Source of the DNA: Prevotellaceae bacterium UBA6858
GTDB taxonomy: Bacteria > Bacteroidota > Bacteroidia > Bacteroidales > Bacteroidaceae
Assembly: GCA_002451695.1 (NCBI GenBank)
Contig: DKDC01000005.1
Location: 13,076 to 49,719 of the forward strand
Direction: 5' to 3'
DNA: 36,644 nt
The notes beneath the pieces were generated by a model, which saw nothing but the letters and a program-made list of their open reading frames with translations, had not been told where the DNA came from and made no database searches. Below, piece after piece: positions 1 through 7,289 of this stretch (the first letter of the stretch is position 1; every line of letters begins with the position of its first letter). The position numbers and the translations under genes were made by a program.

Positions 1-84
1 CTATGCAGGAAAAATTATGTCTGATGTAATTTGAACTACATCAGACCTTTTTCCGCCCATTTGCAACACGCTGAAAAACAAATG
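1..84 (-). repeat. 21-bp-module array, copy R1 (cut by window start)
   Basis: Array of the intergenic family described in the findings, here in reverse orientation. Visible are the end of one module, a full module (16-35) and the terminal core running into the T-rich edge. GTCTGATGTA at 19-28 and TACATCAGAC at 37-46 form a perfect 10-bp inverted repeat with an 8-nt loop. The flank to about position 84 (TTTGCAA then CTGAAAAACAAAT) matches the flank of copy R6. The left part lies outside the window. Confidence 0.85.
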
Positions 85-86
85 TG

Positions 87-117
87 TTTGCAGGGTGTGG
101 CGAAAGCGTTATCTTTG
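87..117 (+). promoter_or_regulatory. Bacteroidetes-type promoter of the DNA-damage operon
   Basis: TTTG at 87-90, exactly 19 bases, then TATCTTTG at 110-117. This matches the known Bacteroidetes primary-sigma consensus TTTG/TAnnTTTG. The predicted transcript starts near 124, about 30 nt before the ATG at 155, which rules out an in-frame start at 95. The box directly abuts the flank of array R1. Confidence 0.75.
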
Positions 118-154
118 CACAGTGCCGCAGTATGGCATTAAACAGGCTGATCGC

Positions 155-913
155 ATGAAAATGATTACGGCAGACGACATAATTGAGACTTTGACCGCCA
201 TGCGCAATGAGACGCAGGGGCGCATTTTGGCGCGTTTTTTCAAGACGGGCAAAGGGGAATATGGCGAGGGCGACAGGTTTCTCGGGATAAGGGTGCCGCA
301 GGTGCGTGCCGTGGCAAGGGAGGCGCGGGACGGCGTGGGGCTTGGCGAAATCGGAAAGCTCCTGCGCTCGGAGTGGCACGAGGTGAGGCTTTGCGCCTTC
401 CTGCTGCTCGTGGAGGAGATGAAACGCGCCCTGCCGTCGCGCCGCAACCGTAGCGGCGACGCTGCACGCAGGACGGAAATCGTGCGTTTTTACATTGCCC
501 ATGCCTACCATGCCAACAACTGGGACTTGGTTGACCTTTCGTGCGTGAATGTACTGGGGGCGTGGCTGCTTTGCCCGCGAGAGGACGGCACTATGCCGCC
601 GCGCACGGTTCTTGACAACCTTGCCGCAAGCGGGAGCTTGTGGGAGCAGCGCATAGCAATTGTTTCAACGCTGGCGCTTATAAGGGAAAGGCAATACGCC
701 GACACCCTGCGGATTGCCACAAGCCTGCTGGGGCATCCCCACGATTTAATCCACAAGGCGGTGGGATGGATGCTGCGCGAGGTAGGAAAGAGGGACATTG
801 ACGTATTGCGCGGATATTTGGAGGAACACTGCCATGAAATGCCGCGAACCGCGCTGAGATACGCCATAGAGCGGATGGATGCCGGCGAAAGGCGCAGGTG
901 GCTGGAGCGTTAG
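155..913 (+). CDS. DNA alkylation repair protein, AlkD-like
   Basis: A 252-residue protein of the AlkD-type HEAT-repeat DNA glycosylase family, which removes alkylated bases such as 3-methyladenine and 7-methylguanine. The family signature near the N terminus (FFKTGKGEYGEGDRFLGIRV) is present. The NNWDLVDLS segment puts W123 and D124 where family members carry the residues that contact the lesion. Length is normal for the family. I chose ATG 155 because the promoter at 87-117 lies inside a longer in-frame extension; ATG 161 is a close alternative. The stop at 911-913 is one base before the next start at 915, so the two genes are co-transcribed. Family assignment is firm; substrate range is inferred from the family. 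Confidence 0.88.
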   Translation: MKMITADDIIETLTAMRNETQGRILARFFKTGKGEYGEGDRFLGIRVPQVRAVAREARDGVGLGEIGKLLRSEWHEVRLCAFLLLVEEMKRALPSRRNRSGDAARRTEIVRFYIAHAYHANNWDLVDLSCVNVLGAWLLCPREDGTMPPRTVLDNLAASGSLWEQRIAIVSTLALIRERQYADTLRIATSLLGHPHDLIHKAVGWMLREVGKRDIDVLRGYLEEHCHEMPRTALRYAIERMDAGERRRWLER

Positions 914-914
914 G

Positions 915-2441
915 ATGAAAAATATGTGCCGGGAGCAACACAGGGTATATATAGCCATTGACCTGAAGTCGTTCTTCGCTTCGGTGGAGTGCGTGGATAG
1001 AAACCTCAATCCGCTCACCACCAATCTTGTGGTTGCCGACTTGGGGCGCACGGAAAAGACTATTTGCCTCGCGGTGTCGCCCTCGCTCAAGGCCTACGGC
1101 ATAGGCGGCAGGGCAAGGCTGTTTGAGGTGGTGAGGCGCGTGAGGGCGGTGAACAGCGAGCGTATGCGCCGCAACGGCGGACGGCGTTTCCTTGGAAAGT
1201 CGCATGACGACACGGAACTGAAAGCACGCCCGGAACTGGAACTCAGCTATATAGCCGCCCCGCCGCGAATGAGGCGTTACATTGAATACAGCACGAAGGT
1301 TTATTCCGTGTATCTGAAATACATCGCCCCCGAGGACATACACGTTTATTCCATTGACGAGGTTTTCATCGACGCTACGGCGTATCTGCGCACATACGGC
1401 ATGACGGCGCACGGGCTTGCCATGACAATCATCCGCGATGTGCTTGCCACCACCGGCATCACCGCCACGGCGGGGATAGGCACGAACCTTTACCTGTGCA
1501 AGGTTGCGATGGACATTGTGGCAAAGCACATCCCCGCCGACAAGGACGGCGTGCGCATTGCCGAACTCGATGAAATGAGCTACAGGCGCACGTTGTGGGG
1601 CCACAGACCGATTACGGATTTTTGGCGCGTTGGAAAAGGCACAGCCCAAAAGCTCGAAATGTACGGCATATACACGATGGGCGATGTGGCTTTGCAGTCG
1701 GAGCGCAACGAGGAACTGCTTTACAGGCTCTTCGGGGTGAACGCCGAGCTTTTGGTTGACCATGCCTGGGGCTGGGAGCCGTGCACAATCGAAGCAATAA
1801 GGGCCTACAAGCCAGAGACCAATTCCATGAGCAGGGGGCAGGTGCTGAAATGCCCCTACACATTCAGAAAAGCGCGTGTGGTGGCAAGGGAAATGGCGCA
1901 AGGCATCGCGCTCGAACTTCTCGACAAGCGCCTGGTTACCGACCAGATAGTGCTGACCGTTGGCTATGACCCCGAAAGCCTTTCAAACGCGGCGCTGGCG
2001 GCAAGATACAGCAGCACCGTCTCACTCGACCGCTATGGGCGCAAAGTGCCAAAGCCGGCGCACGGAACGGAGAGGCTGGGGCGTTACACGTCATCGGCAA
2101 GGCTCATAACGGAGGCTGTTGCAAAACTGTTCGACCGCATTGTGAACCCATCGTTCCTCGTGAGGCGCATGAACATTACGGCGGGGCGCGTGGTGGACGA
2201 GAACAGCGGTGAGGCAAAGAAGGAAAAACCGCTGGAGCTTGACCTTTTCACCGATTACGATGCCGTTGCTGCGGAAAGGGAAAAGGAGAACGCCGCCCTT
2301 GAAAAGGAGAGGAGGGTGCAGGAGGCGGTGCTGCGCATAAGGAAGGCATACGGCAACAACGCGCTGCTGAAAGGGCTGGACTTTGACGAGGGGGCGACGG
2401 CAATTGAGCGCAACGCGCAGATAGGGGGACACAAGGCATGA
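915..2441 (+). CDS. Y-family (UmuC/DinB-like) translesion DNA polymerase
   Basis: A 508-residue lesion-bypass polymerase. Motif I is YIAIDLKSFFASVE with the metal-binding Asp at 16, and the catalytic pair D148-E149 sits in YSIDEVFID. TAGIGTNLYLCKVAMDIVAK and the helix-hairpin-helix thumb (around WRVGKGTAQKLEMYGIYTMG) follow, then a little-finger region and a charged tail. All three catalytic acidic residues look intact, so it should be active. It is longer than compact DinB proteins and resembles the UmuC/UvrX-like enzymes paired with YolD-like partners in Firmicutes. It starts 1 nt after the AlkD-like gene, and its stop overlaps the next start (ATGA at 2438-2441). I do not assign dinB or umuC because the subgroup cannot be fixed by eye. 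Confidence 0.9.
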   Translation: MKNMCREQHRVYIAIDLKSFFASVECVDRNLNPLTTNLVVADLGRTEKTICLAVSPSLKAYGIGGRARLFEVVRRVRAVNSERMRRNGGRRFLGKSHDDTELKARPELELSYIAAPPRMRRYIEYSTKVYSVYLKYIAPEDIHVYSIDEVFIDATAYLRTYGMTAHGLAMTIIRDVLATTGITATAGIGTNLYLCKVAMDIVAKHIPADKDGVRIAELDEMSYRRTLWGHRPITDFWRVGKGTAQKLEMYGIYTMGDVALQSERNEELLYRLFGVNAELLVDHAWGWEPCTIEAIRAYKPETNSMSRGQVLKCPYTFRKARVVAREMAQGIALELLDKRLVTDQIVLTVGYDPESLSNAALAARYSSTVSLDRYGRKVPKPAHGTERLGRYTSSARLITEAVAKLFDRIVNPSFLVRRMNITAGRVVDENSGEAKKEKPLELDLFTDYDAVAAEREKENAALEKERRVQEAVLRIRKAYGNNALLKGLDFDEGATAIERNAQIGGHKA

Positions 2442-2665
2442 GCGGCAAATATGACGGAATAATCAACCTTCCGCACCATGTGTCGCAAAAGCATCCGCCG
2501 ATGCCTATGCAGGGGCGTGCGGCGCAGTTCGGATCGTTCGCCGCCCTGAAAGGGCACAAGGAGGCGGTGAGCGACACAGAAATCAGCCACATGGGAGCTT
2601 GCGGGGACAACGGCGCGATGCCTGACCTGCCGGAAACAAGAACCACCATTCCCCAAAGGGAATAG
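2438..2665 (+). CDS. small YolD-like partner of the Y-family polymerase
   Basis: A 75-residue protein whose first half (YDGIINLPHHVSQKHPPM, then MQGRAAQFGSFAALKGHKEA) matches the N-terminal motif of YolD-like proteins encoded beside Y-family polymerases. ATGA overlap with the polymerase implies translational coupling. After about residue 47 the similarity I can recall stops: the acidic, beta-rich C-terminal part of longer relatives is missing. It is either a genuine short form or a 3'-truncated gene; I saw no obvious continuation in the other two frames. Role in polymerase regulation is inferred from context. Confidence 0.7.
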   Translation: MSGKYDGIINLPHHVSQKHPPMPMQGRAAQFGSFAALKGHKEAVSDTEISHMGACGDNGAMPDLPETRTTIPQRE

Positions 2666-2769
2666 GTTTGCGCCCAAAACAGGGAGAGATTATCCAAATG
2701 CCGATTTTTGTCATAAACAATTGAAAGCCATAAGATTGGCACTATTTTCAAATATCATGCACAAGCGGT

Positions 2770-2882
2770 TGTTTTACAGAGGTTTGCAAGCGAAGAAAAA
2801 AGGTCTGATGTAATTTGAATTACATCAGACATAATTTTTCCTGCATAGGACATAGTTTTTCCCATGTCCCATGTAATTTTCG
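2770..2882 (+). repeat. 21-bp-module array, copy R2
   Basis: Forward copy in the 359-nt convergent gap 2666-3024. The flank (TTTTACAGAGGTTTGCAAG, then AAAAAAGG) leads into core GTCTGATGTA, then modules at 2820-2840, 2841-2861 and 2862-2882. Slot 1 and slot 2 form a perfect 13-bp inverted repeat (GTCTGATGTAATT against its complement, 2-nt loop). It is followed by ATAATTTTT on + and CTTTTTT on -, so it looks like a two-way terminator. The GC-rich hairpin repeat follows at 2929-2949. Confidence 0.9.
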
Positions 2883-2928
2883 GAGTGTTTGGAAATGACA
2901 GGCCTATTTGCATTTCGCGCCATTTGCT

Positions 2929-2975
2929 GGGGCGTAAGCAATACGCCCCTACAGCGGTGCAATTTTCTGATTAAT
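2929..2975. repeat. GC-rich hairpin repeat, copy H1
   Basis: GGGGCGTA (2929-2936), a 5-nt loop and TACGCCCC (2942-2949) form an 8-bp stem. The following CTACAGCGGTGCAATT and TTAATCATT are shared with copy H3 at 33588. It lies just downstream of array R2. Confidence 0.8.
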
Positions 2976-3024
2976 CATTGCTGATGCGCTTTAACAATAT
3001 CATTCCCCACAACTCTGCATACCG

Positions 3025-5607
3025 TCAATACAACCTGTCCTTCTCGGCATTTCCGGCACCTGTGCCTTTATACTTGCTGCCGGCGGTGTTGAAACGATAG
3101 CTCACCGCCAGCTTCACGGCTTGCGAATCGCTGTAATTCCATTTGTTGAGAAGCATGCTTGTGCCGTAAGTGAACATCGAGTTGCGGGCTGTGCGGAATA
3201 CGTCCGTAGCCTTCAGTTGTAAAGTCCAGCGGTCAAGTTTTTTCACCACCCCAAAATCCAGTTGCCAGCTCGGCTTCAGCGTCGCTATGGTCATGTCGCC
3301 GTATGTGTTTCCCGAAATGTCCAAAGACAGAATGTATTCATTCGGCAGGGAAAACGAGTTGTACCAGCTTGAAAACAACAGCGGGTTGTTCATTTTCAGG
3401 GTTGCGCCGTTGTGCATCATTTTGAAATCCTGCCCCATCAAAGTAAGGGACAGCCGTGGCGACCACAGTCCGAACTTCGGGGTCAGGGACAGCGTTGCCG
3501 TGTATTTATTAAGATGCGGATTGTTGACATTGGTGAAAATGTTCAGCGGCCTGTCCCCGCCGGGCTGCAATTCAATCAAGTTTGTTATGGCATCGTCGAT
3601 ATGCTGACAGCTTACGCCAAAGTAAATCCAACGCCAGATGCCCGTCATTGTTATGTCATGGATTATTTCGGGCTGCAGCAGCGGATTTCCTTTCTCGTAA
3701 GTGAAGGCATCATCGTACTGCATATTGCTGCTCAGTTCTCGGTAGGACGGGCGGCGCGTCTTCATCGCATAGTCAACAGACAGTTTCGCCTTTCCTATGG
3801 GGAACGATATGCCGGCGTTGGGGAACAGCTTGTCATACTTACGGCTCTGCCCTGCCATCCACACCTCATGCTCGTAATAATCCGATGTGGTGTGCTCGTA
3901 TCTTAGTCCCGCCCCAAAGTCAGCCTTTCCCAAGGAAATTTCGTAAGACATGAACCCGGCATATTTGCTCTCCTTTATATGGTCGTCAGTTGAGGCGATG
4001 ACCTGTTCCTCGTTGTCGTATGTTTGCTTGCGGTTTGTGAAGACAAGTTCGCCGCCAGCCTCCACCTTTCCCTTTCCCACAGGATGCGAAAACACGAGCT
4101 TGGAGGCGAACATCAGATTGTCGGCCTTGTTCACGCTGTTCACGCGGCTTTCCCCCGACTGGCTGCTTAGTTCCTTTATATTCTGCACCGCCTTGTCCTG
4201 ACGCACGACCAAATCGTTGTCGAAAGCTATGCTCCACTTGCCAGTCTCACCCCTGTAATAGGCATTCACATAGTGGGCTGGGGCGCGGCGGTGGTTCCAT
4301 TTCAGGTCGTAGCGTATATTCTCCTGCTCCACGCCGTTTTTCGCCACGGTCTGCAACGTCGGCCAAGCGGAGGTGCTGTTCGGCATAAAGCTCGCGCTGT
4401 ATTTCGCTCCGACTGAATGGTGTTCGTTGAGCGCGTAGTTGAAGCCTATATTCGAGGAGATTGAAGCCATGCTCTTTGGAAATATGCCTATGTCGCTGTG
4501 CATCCGCCACACATCGCCGTCTTTCCAAACAGTTTTGTTGTCTTTCTGGTGCTGATACCGCTGCACCAAATCGTAATACAGTCCGCCAAACACGTCCAAG
4601 CCACCCTTGCGCCAATTCAAGTTGCCCCCCTCCGACAGAGACAGGTAACGCCCCTGGCGCAGCATGGAAGTAAAGTCCCCACTCAAACCGTCGCCTTGCT
4701 TTCTTACGGTTTTGACCGTAATCACCGCCCTTGTAGTGGCATCGTATTTGGCGCCGGGATTAGTGTTTAGGACCACCGAGGCTATATCCTTGGAACTTAT
4801 TCTTTCAAGTTCGGTGTTGTCGGTAAGTTTCCTGCCGTTGACATAAATCTGCGCACTGCCTTTGCCATAGACACTGAACTTGCCGTCGCCGCCATACACG
4901 CCCGGCACTTGCGCAAGCACATCGTTCGCCGTACCCGCCTCGCTCAAAGGCGTGCCCTTGACTTGGGTAACGAATCCCTCGCTTGTCATCTCAAAAGTTT
5001 TCCGCAGCCCTTTCACCACAACCTTTGACAGGTTTACGGTATCCGCCTTCAAGACCATTTCCCCTATTTCACCAGCGTTGCAAATGCCGTAAGCCGTTTT
5101 ATAGCCCACGCAGCTCACCCTTACGATAGCTTTCTTCGTCTCACAAGGTATCACGAAACGGCCGTCCTCATTCGTTACGCCGCCTGTGACAAAGGCGGAG
5201 TCGCCGGCATCCAACAGGGCGACACTGGCAAACTCTACAGGGCGACGGCGAACGTCAATGATGCGCCCCATCATCTTTGAGGAGGTTTTCCGGGTGCATT
5301 CCACAATGATGACATTATCCAACTGCGTCATCCTTATGGGATAGAAGCCTATCAACTGGCGTATGGCGCCGGGCACACTCATGTTGCGGATGCTTTTCGT
5401 TACAGTGAAATCCTCCAACTCGTCGTAAACGAAATTTATGGCGTATTCATCCTGCGCGGCATTCAGATCTTTCAATGCCGCAGAGAACGACACATTATTA
5501 TATTGGCGTGTGATGCGCTGGGCTGTGGCTGGCAGTTGGAAACAAACGGCGCAAAGCGCCACCAACATTGTTTTCCTGAAAAAAATCATCATTTTCAAAA
5601 GTTCCAT
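3025..5607 (-). CDS. TonB-type outer-membrane beta-barrel receptor with STN domain
   Basis: About 860 residues. Order: signal peptide (ends near TAQ, about residue 30); an STN (secretin/TonB N-terminal) signalling domain, roughly 32-103; a carboxypeptidase-regulatory-like Ig domain, roughly 110-195 (GRIIDVRRRPVEFASVALLD); a plug-like region with APGVY-type (AQVPGVYGG) and YVNGRKL motifs; then a long barrel rich in alternating aromatic residues. It fits the outer-membrane barrel families fed by TonB, and the STN domain marks it as a signal transducer to an anti-sigma factor. The sigma/anti-sigma genes lie just upstream on the same strand. There is no SusD partner, so this is not a standard polysaccharide-utilisation pair, and its ligand is unknown. 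TTG 5619 would extend it by four residues; I prefer ATG 5607, downstream of the promoter block. Confidence 0.85.
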   Translation of the reverse strand: MELLKMMIFFRKTMLVALCAVCFQLPATAQRITRQYNNVSFSAALKDLNAAQDEYAINFVYDELEDFTVTKSIRNMSVPGAIRQLIGFYPIRMTQLDNVIIVECTRKTSSKMMGRIIDVRRRPVEFASVALLDAGDSAFVTGGVTNEDGRFVIPCETKKAIVRVSCVGYKTAYGICNAGEIGEMVLKADTVNLSKVVVKGLRKTFEMTSEGFVTQVKGTPLSEAGTANDVLAQVPGVYGGDGKFSVYGKGSAQIYVNGRKLTDNTELERISSKDIASVVLNTNPGAKYDATTRAVITVKTVRKQGDGLSGDFTSMLRQGRYLSLSEGGNLNWRKGGLDVFGGLYYDLVQRYQHQKDNKTVWKDGDVWRMHSDIGIFPKSMASISSNIGFNYALNEHHSVGAKYSASFMPNSTSAWPTLQTVAKNGVEQENIRYDLKWNHRRAPAHYVNAYYRGETGKWSIAFDNDLVVRQDKAVQNIKELSSQSGESRVNSVNKADNLMFASKLVFSHPVGKGKVEAGGELVFTNRKQTYDNEEQVIASTDDHIKESKYAGFMSYEISLGKADFGAGLRYEHTTSDYYEHEVWMAGQSRKYDKLFPNAGISFPIGKAKLSVDYAMKTRRPSYRELSSNMQYDDAFTYEKGNPLLQPEIIHDITMTGIWRWIYFGVSCQHIDDAITNLIELQPGGDRPLNIFTNVNNPHLNKYTATLSLTPKFGLWSPRLSLTLMGQDFKMMHNGATLKMNNPLLFSSWYNSFSLPNEYILSLDISGNTYGDMTIATLKPSWQLDFGVVKKLDRWTLQLKATDVFRTARNSMFTYGTSMLLNKWNYSDSQAVKLAVSYRFNTAGSKYKGTGAGNAEKDRLY

Positions 5608-5624
5608 ATCCTTTTCCAATCCTT

Positions 5625-5678
5625 ACACTATCTATACAGTTGAGCCAAGTGGAAAAACTAAGCAAAACTATTACTTTT
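5625..5678 (-). promoter_or_regulatory. ECF-sigma promoter-like block in front of the receptor gene
   Basis: Read on the minus strand: GAAAAAAGTAATAGTTTTGC, TTAGTTTTT, an 11-nt variable stretch, then AACTGTAT and ATAGTGT. The same blocks precede the sigma-factor gene at 7145-7198 with a 10-nt variable stretch. Conservation ends at GTGT, which suggests the transcription start is there; the receptor ATG lies 18 nt further on. Conserved sequence is seen; recognition by the neighbouring sigma factor is inferred. Confidence 0.65.
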
Positions 5679-5773
5679 TTCAATATTTGCTGATATAATC
5701 ACCAATTCCATGCCATGCCCCACTCTGTATGAGCCATTCCATGCAAACGCCGCCGCACCCAATGTCCGCAAAA

Positions 5774-5881
5774 CTACATCAGACATAGAAAAAACTACAT
5801 AGGACACAGGAAAAATTATATCAGACATAATTCAAATTACATCAGACCTTTTTTCACCATTCTCAAACATCTGGCAAACAG
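5774..5881 (-). repeat. 21-bp-module array, copy R3
   Basis: Four consecutive 21-bp modules at 5774, 5795, 5816 and 5837, then the shared flank (CTTTTTTCACC, CTCAAACATCTGG) to about 5881. It sits in the 377-nt gap 5608-5984 between anti-sigma and receptor genes, which are transcribed in the same direction. All four cores point the same way, so unlike R2 it has no strong inverted repeat. I see nothing else in 5882-5984. Confidence 0.9.
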
Positions 5882-5984
5882 TAACTTACAAAGAAATTTT
5901 TGAATTACACTTAATTCTTTGCAAATCAGCGTTTTGAAGCGTGCATATCGTTTTTCTTGCAAAATTCATAGCACTCCACTTTTA

Positions 5985-6656
5985 TCACTTCACTTTCAAT
6001 GTCTCGTTGCAGGGCGAATAACTAATCTGTATGCGGTCGAAAGCGTTCAGGATTTCGATGTTCCGCTGCAATGTCTTAGTCTTGTCCCAATTGAAGAAGA
6101 TGCGGATATGCCGGGCTTTTTCGTTTTCAAACTCCGCCTTGACACGATAAAACGCCGCAAGCTGCGAAACAACGTCGCCAAGCTCTGCATTGTCGAACAC
6201 AACAGGCTTGAAACTGAGAGTGTCCGGCTTTACCGCAACTTCCGCCTTTGCGCTGTCCCGCTTGTCGGACACGGCCAACTCCGCATTTGTTTTCGGGGTG
6301 TTGCTTGAGGACACGGAACGGAATGCACCCGAACGGATAGCCGCAAAAGTGATGCCCGAAAGAAAAATGAACCCGATGATCGAGGCGGCAACCTTGAAAC
6401 GGCTGCCCGGCCTGGGGATTTTCACGGCCGCAATCCCATGTTGGGCGGAAAACTCCCTCCACGCCTCGCCAGCATTAACTTTCTTGGGATTTGCTCTCCG
6501 CATTGCCATTCTTGCCATCGCCATGCCGTGAAAAAGTTCCTTAATGTCCTCATCGGCAAGCAGGGCTTCCACCTGCCCGTCGGTATAGCGTTCGGGATGT
6601 TCCTGCATATCGAAGAACATCATCCGTTTCTCTTCCTTATTCACTCCCTTTGTCAT
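5985..6656 (-). CDS. short FecR/DUF4974-type anti-sigma factor
   Basis: 223 residues: a cytoplasmic N-terminal part (1-85), one membrane helix (about 87-108, FKVAASIIGFIFLSGITFAA), then a periplasmic tail. The last 75 residues (from VVFDNAELGDVVSQLAAFY) resemble DUF4974, the STN-like module at the end of Bacteroidetes FecR proteins. The family usually has about 320 or more residues with a FecR domain between the helix and DUF4974; here only about 40 low-complexity residues occupy that place. Its start overlaps the sigma gene stop (ATGA, 6653-6656), which implies coupled, balanced synthesis. Predicted role: hold the sigma factor until the receptor signals. Confidence 0.78.
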   Translation of the reverse strand: MTKGVNKEEKRMMFFDMQEHPERYTDGQVEALLADEDIKELFHGMAMARMAMRRANPKKVNAGEAWREFSAQHGIAAVKIPRPGSRFKVAASIIGFIFLSGITFAAIRSGAFRSVSSSNTPKTNAELAVSDKRDSAKAEVAVKPDTLSFKPVVFDNAELGDVVSQLAAFYRVKAEFENEKARHIRIFFNWDKTKTLQRNIEILNAFDRIQISYSPCNETLKVK

Positions 6657-7144
6657 TGTCTTGCTCCTTTTAATTGTTTTCTGATCCAGTCCAACGCCTG
6701 CGAGATATGGTTATAAACCGTAACCTTGCTCACCCCGACTTCATCAGCCACCTCCTTGTAGGATTTCCCTTGCAGATAGCGCAAACGGAATATCAGCTTG
6801 CGCACAGGCGGTTCGAGGTTGTCGATGAGAAGTTTCACCCGGTCGAGACGCTCATCGGTATCTTCCGAAATAATTGCGTCTGCGTCATCAAGCAACAGCT
6901 TTGCCACTTTCTCCTTAACGCTTTTGCGGGCTATCAGGTTAAGGCTGCGGTTGCGGACGCTCCGCATCAGATACCCTTCCTCGCTTCCGGGCATCAGCAC
7001 AACGCCGTCTGCAAGAATTTGCGTGAACACGTCGCTCACCACGTCCTTGCTTTCGTCGTCATCATTGAGAATGCATCTGGCCTGATTGTACATCCTCCCG
7101 TAATGCCGGCGAAACAGACGCTCTATGTCCTTTTCCTGTCTCAT
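6653..7144 (-). CDS. ECF RNA polymerase sigma factor (FecI-like)
   Basis: 163 residues, normal for the family. Region 2 is recognisable at the N terminus (DIERLFRRHYGRMYNQAR, then DESKDVVSDVFTQIL), and region 4 with its helix-turn-helix at the C terminus (LQGKSYKEVADEVGVSKVTV). Start at 7144 gives the family's usual MRQEKDIE opening. The conserved promoter-like block reaches to the base before the ATG, so a transcript from it would have almost no leader. It overlaps the anti-sigma gene by 4 nt and probably drives itself and the receptor at 5607. Confidence 0.9.
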   Translation of the reverse strand: MRQEKDIERLFRRHYGRMYNQARCILNDDDESKDVVSDVFTQILADGVVLMPGSEEGYLMRSVRNRSLNLIARKSVKEKVAKLLLDDADAIISEDTDERLDRVKLLIDNLEPPVRKLIFRLRYLQGKSYKEVADEVGVSKVTVYNHISQALDWIRKQLKGARQ

Positions 7145-7198
7145 ACACTATACATACAGTTTGGCGAGGTCAAAAACTAAGCAAAACAATGACTTTTT
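7145..7198 (-). promoter_or_regulatory. ECF-sigma promoter-like block in front of the sigma gene
   Basis: Minus-strand order GAAAAAAGTCATTGTTTTGC, TTAGTTTTT, 10 variable bases, AACTGTAT, ATAGTGT, then the ATG. It matches the block before the receptor gene almost base for base outside the variable stretch. An autoregulated promoter is the simplest reading. Confidence 0.65.
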
Positions 7199-7222
7199 TC
7201 ATTTTTCGTGAATGGCACATAC

Positions 7223-7262
7223 AAAAAAACGGACGGCTGCGAATTTGCGCAAAGCCGCCCGT
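7223..7262 (-). terminator. rho-independent terminator of thrA
   Basis: On the minus strand a 10-bp stem (7253-7262 with 7229-7238, one mismatch, ACGGGCGGCT against AGCCGTCCGT) is followed by seven T (A-run at 7223-7229). It lies 30 nt beyond the thrA stop. Confidence 0.85.
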
Positions 7263-7289
7263 AGGTTATTTCTTCTCCCGCGCTGCCGG

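Noticed and set aside
678..1901. Long open frame antisense to the AlkD-like and polymerase genes
   Set aside because: It is a mirror of well-supported genes with clear catalytic motifs. GC-rich third positions produce long antisense frames here, as also at 26499-28433, 7212-8681, 16447-17703 and 18753-19880.
3025..5607. SusC of a polysaccharide-utilisation locus
   Set aside because: No SusD gene adjoins, the protein is shorter than typical SusC, and the STN domain with ECF sigma/anti-sigma neighbours fits a signalling receptor better.
5774..5857. Arrays as a CRISPR locus
   Set aside because: Repeat cores are 13 bp, the spacers only 8 bp and conserved between loci, the copies are dispersed, and no cas gene is present.
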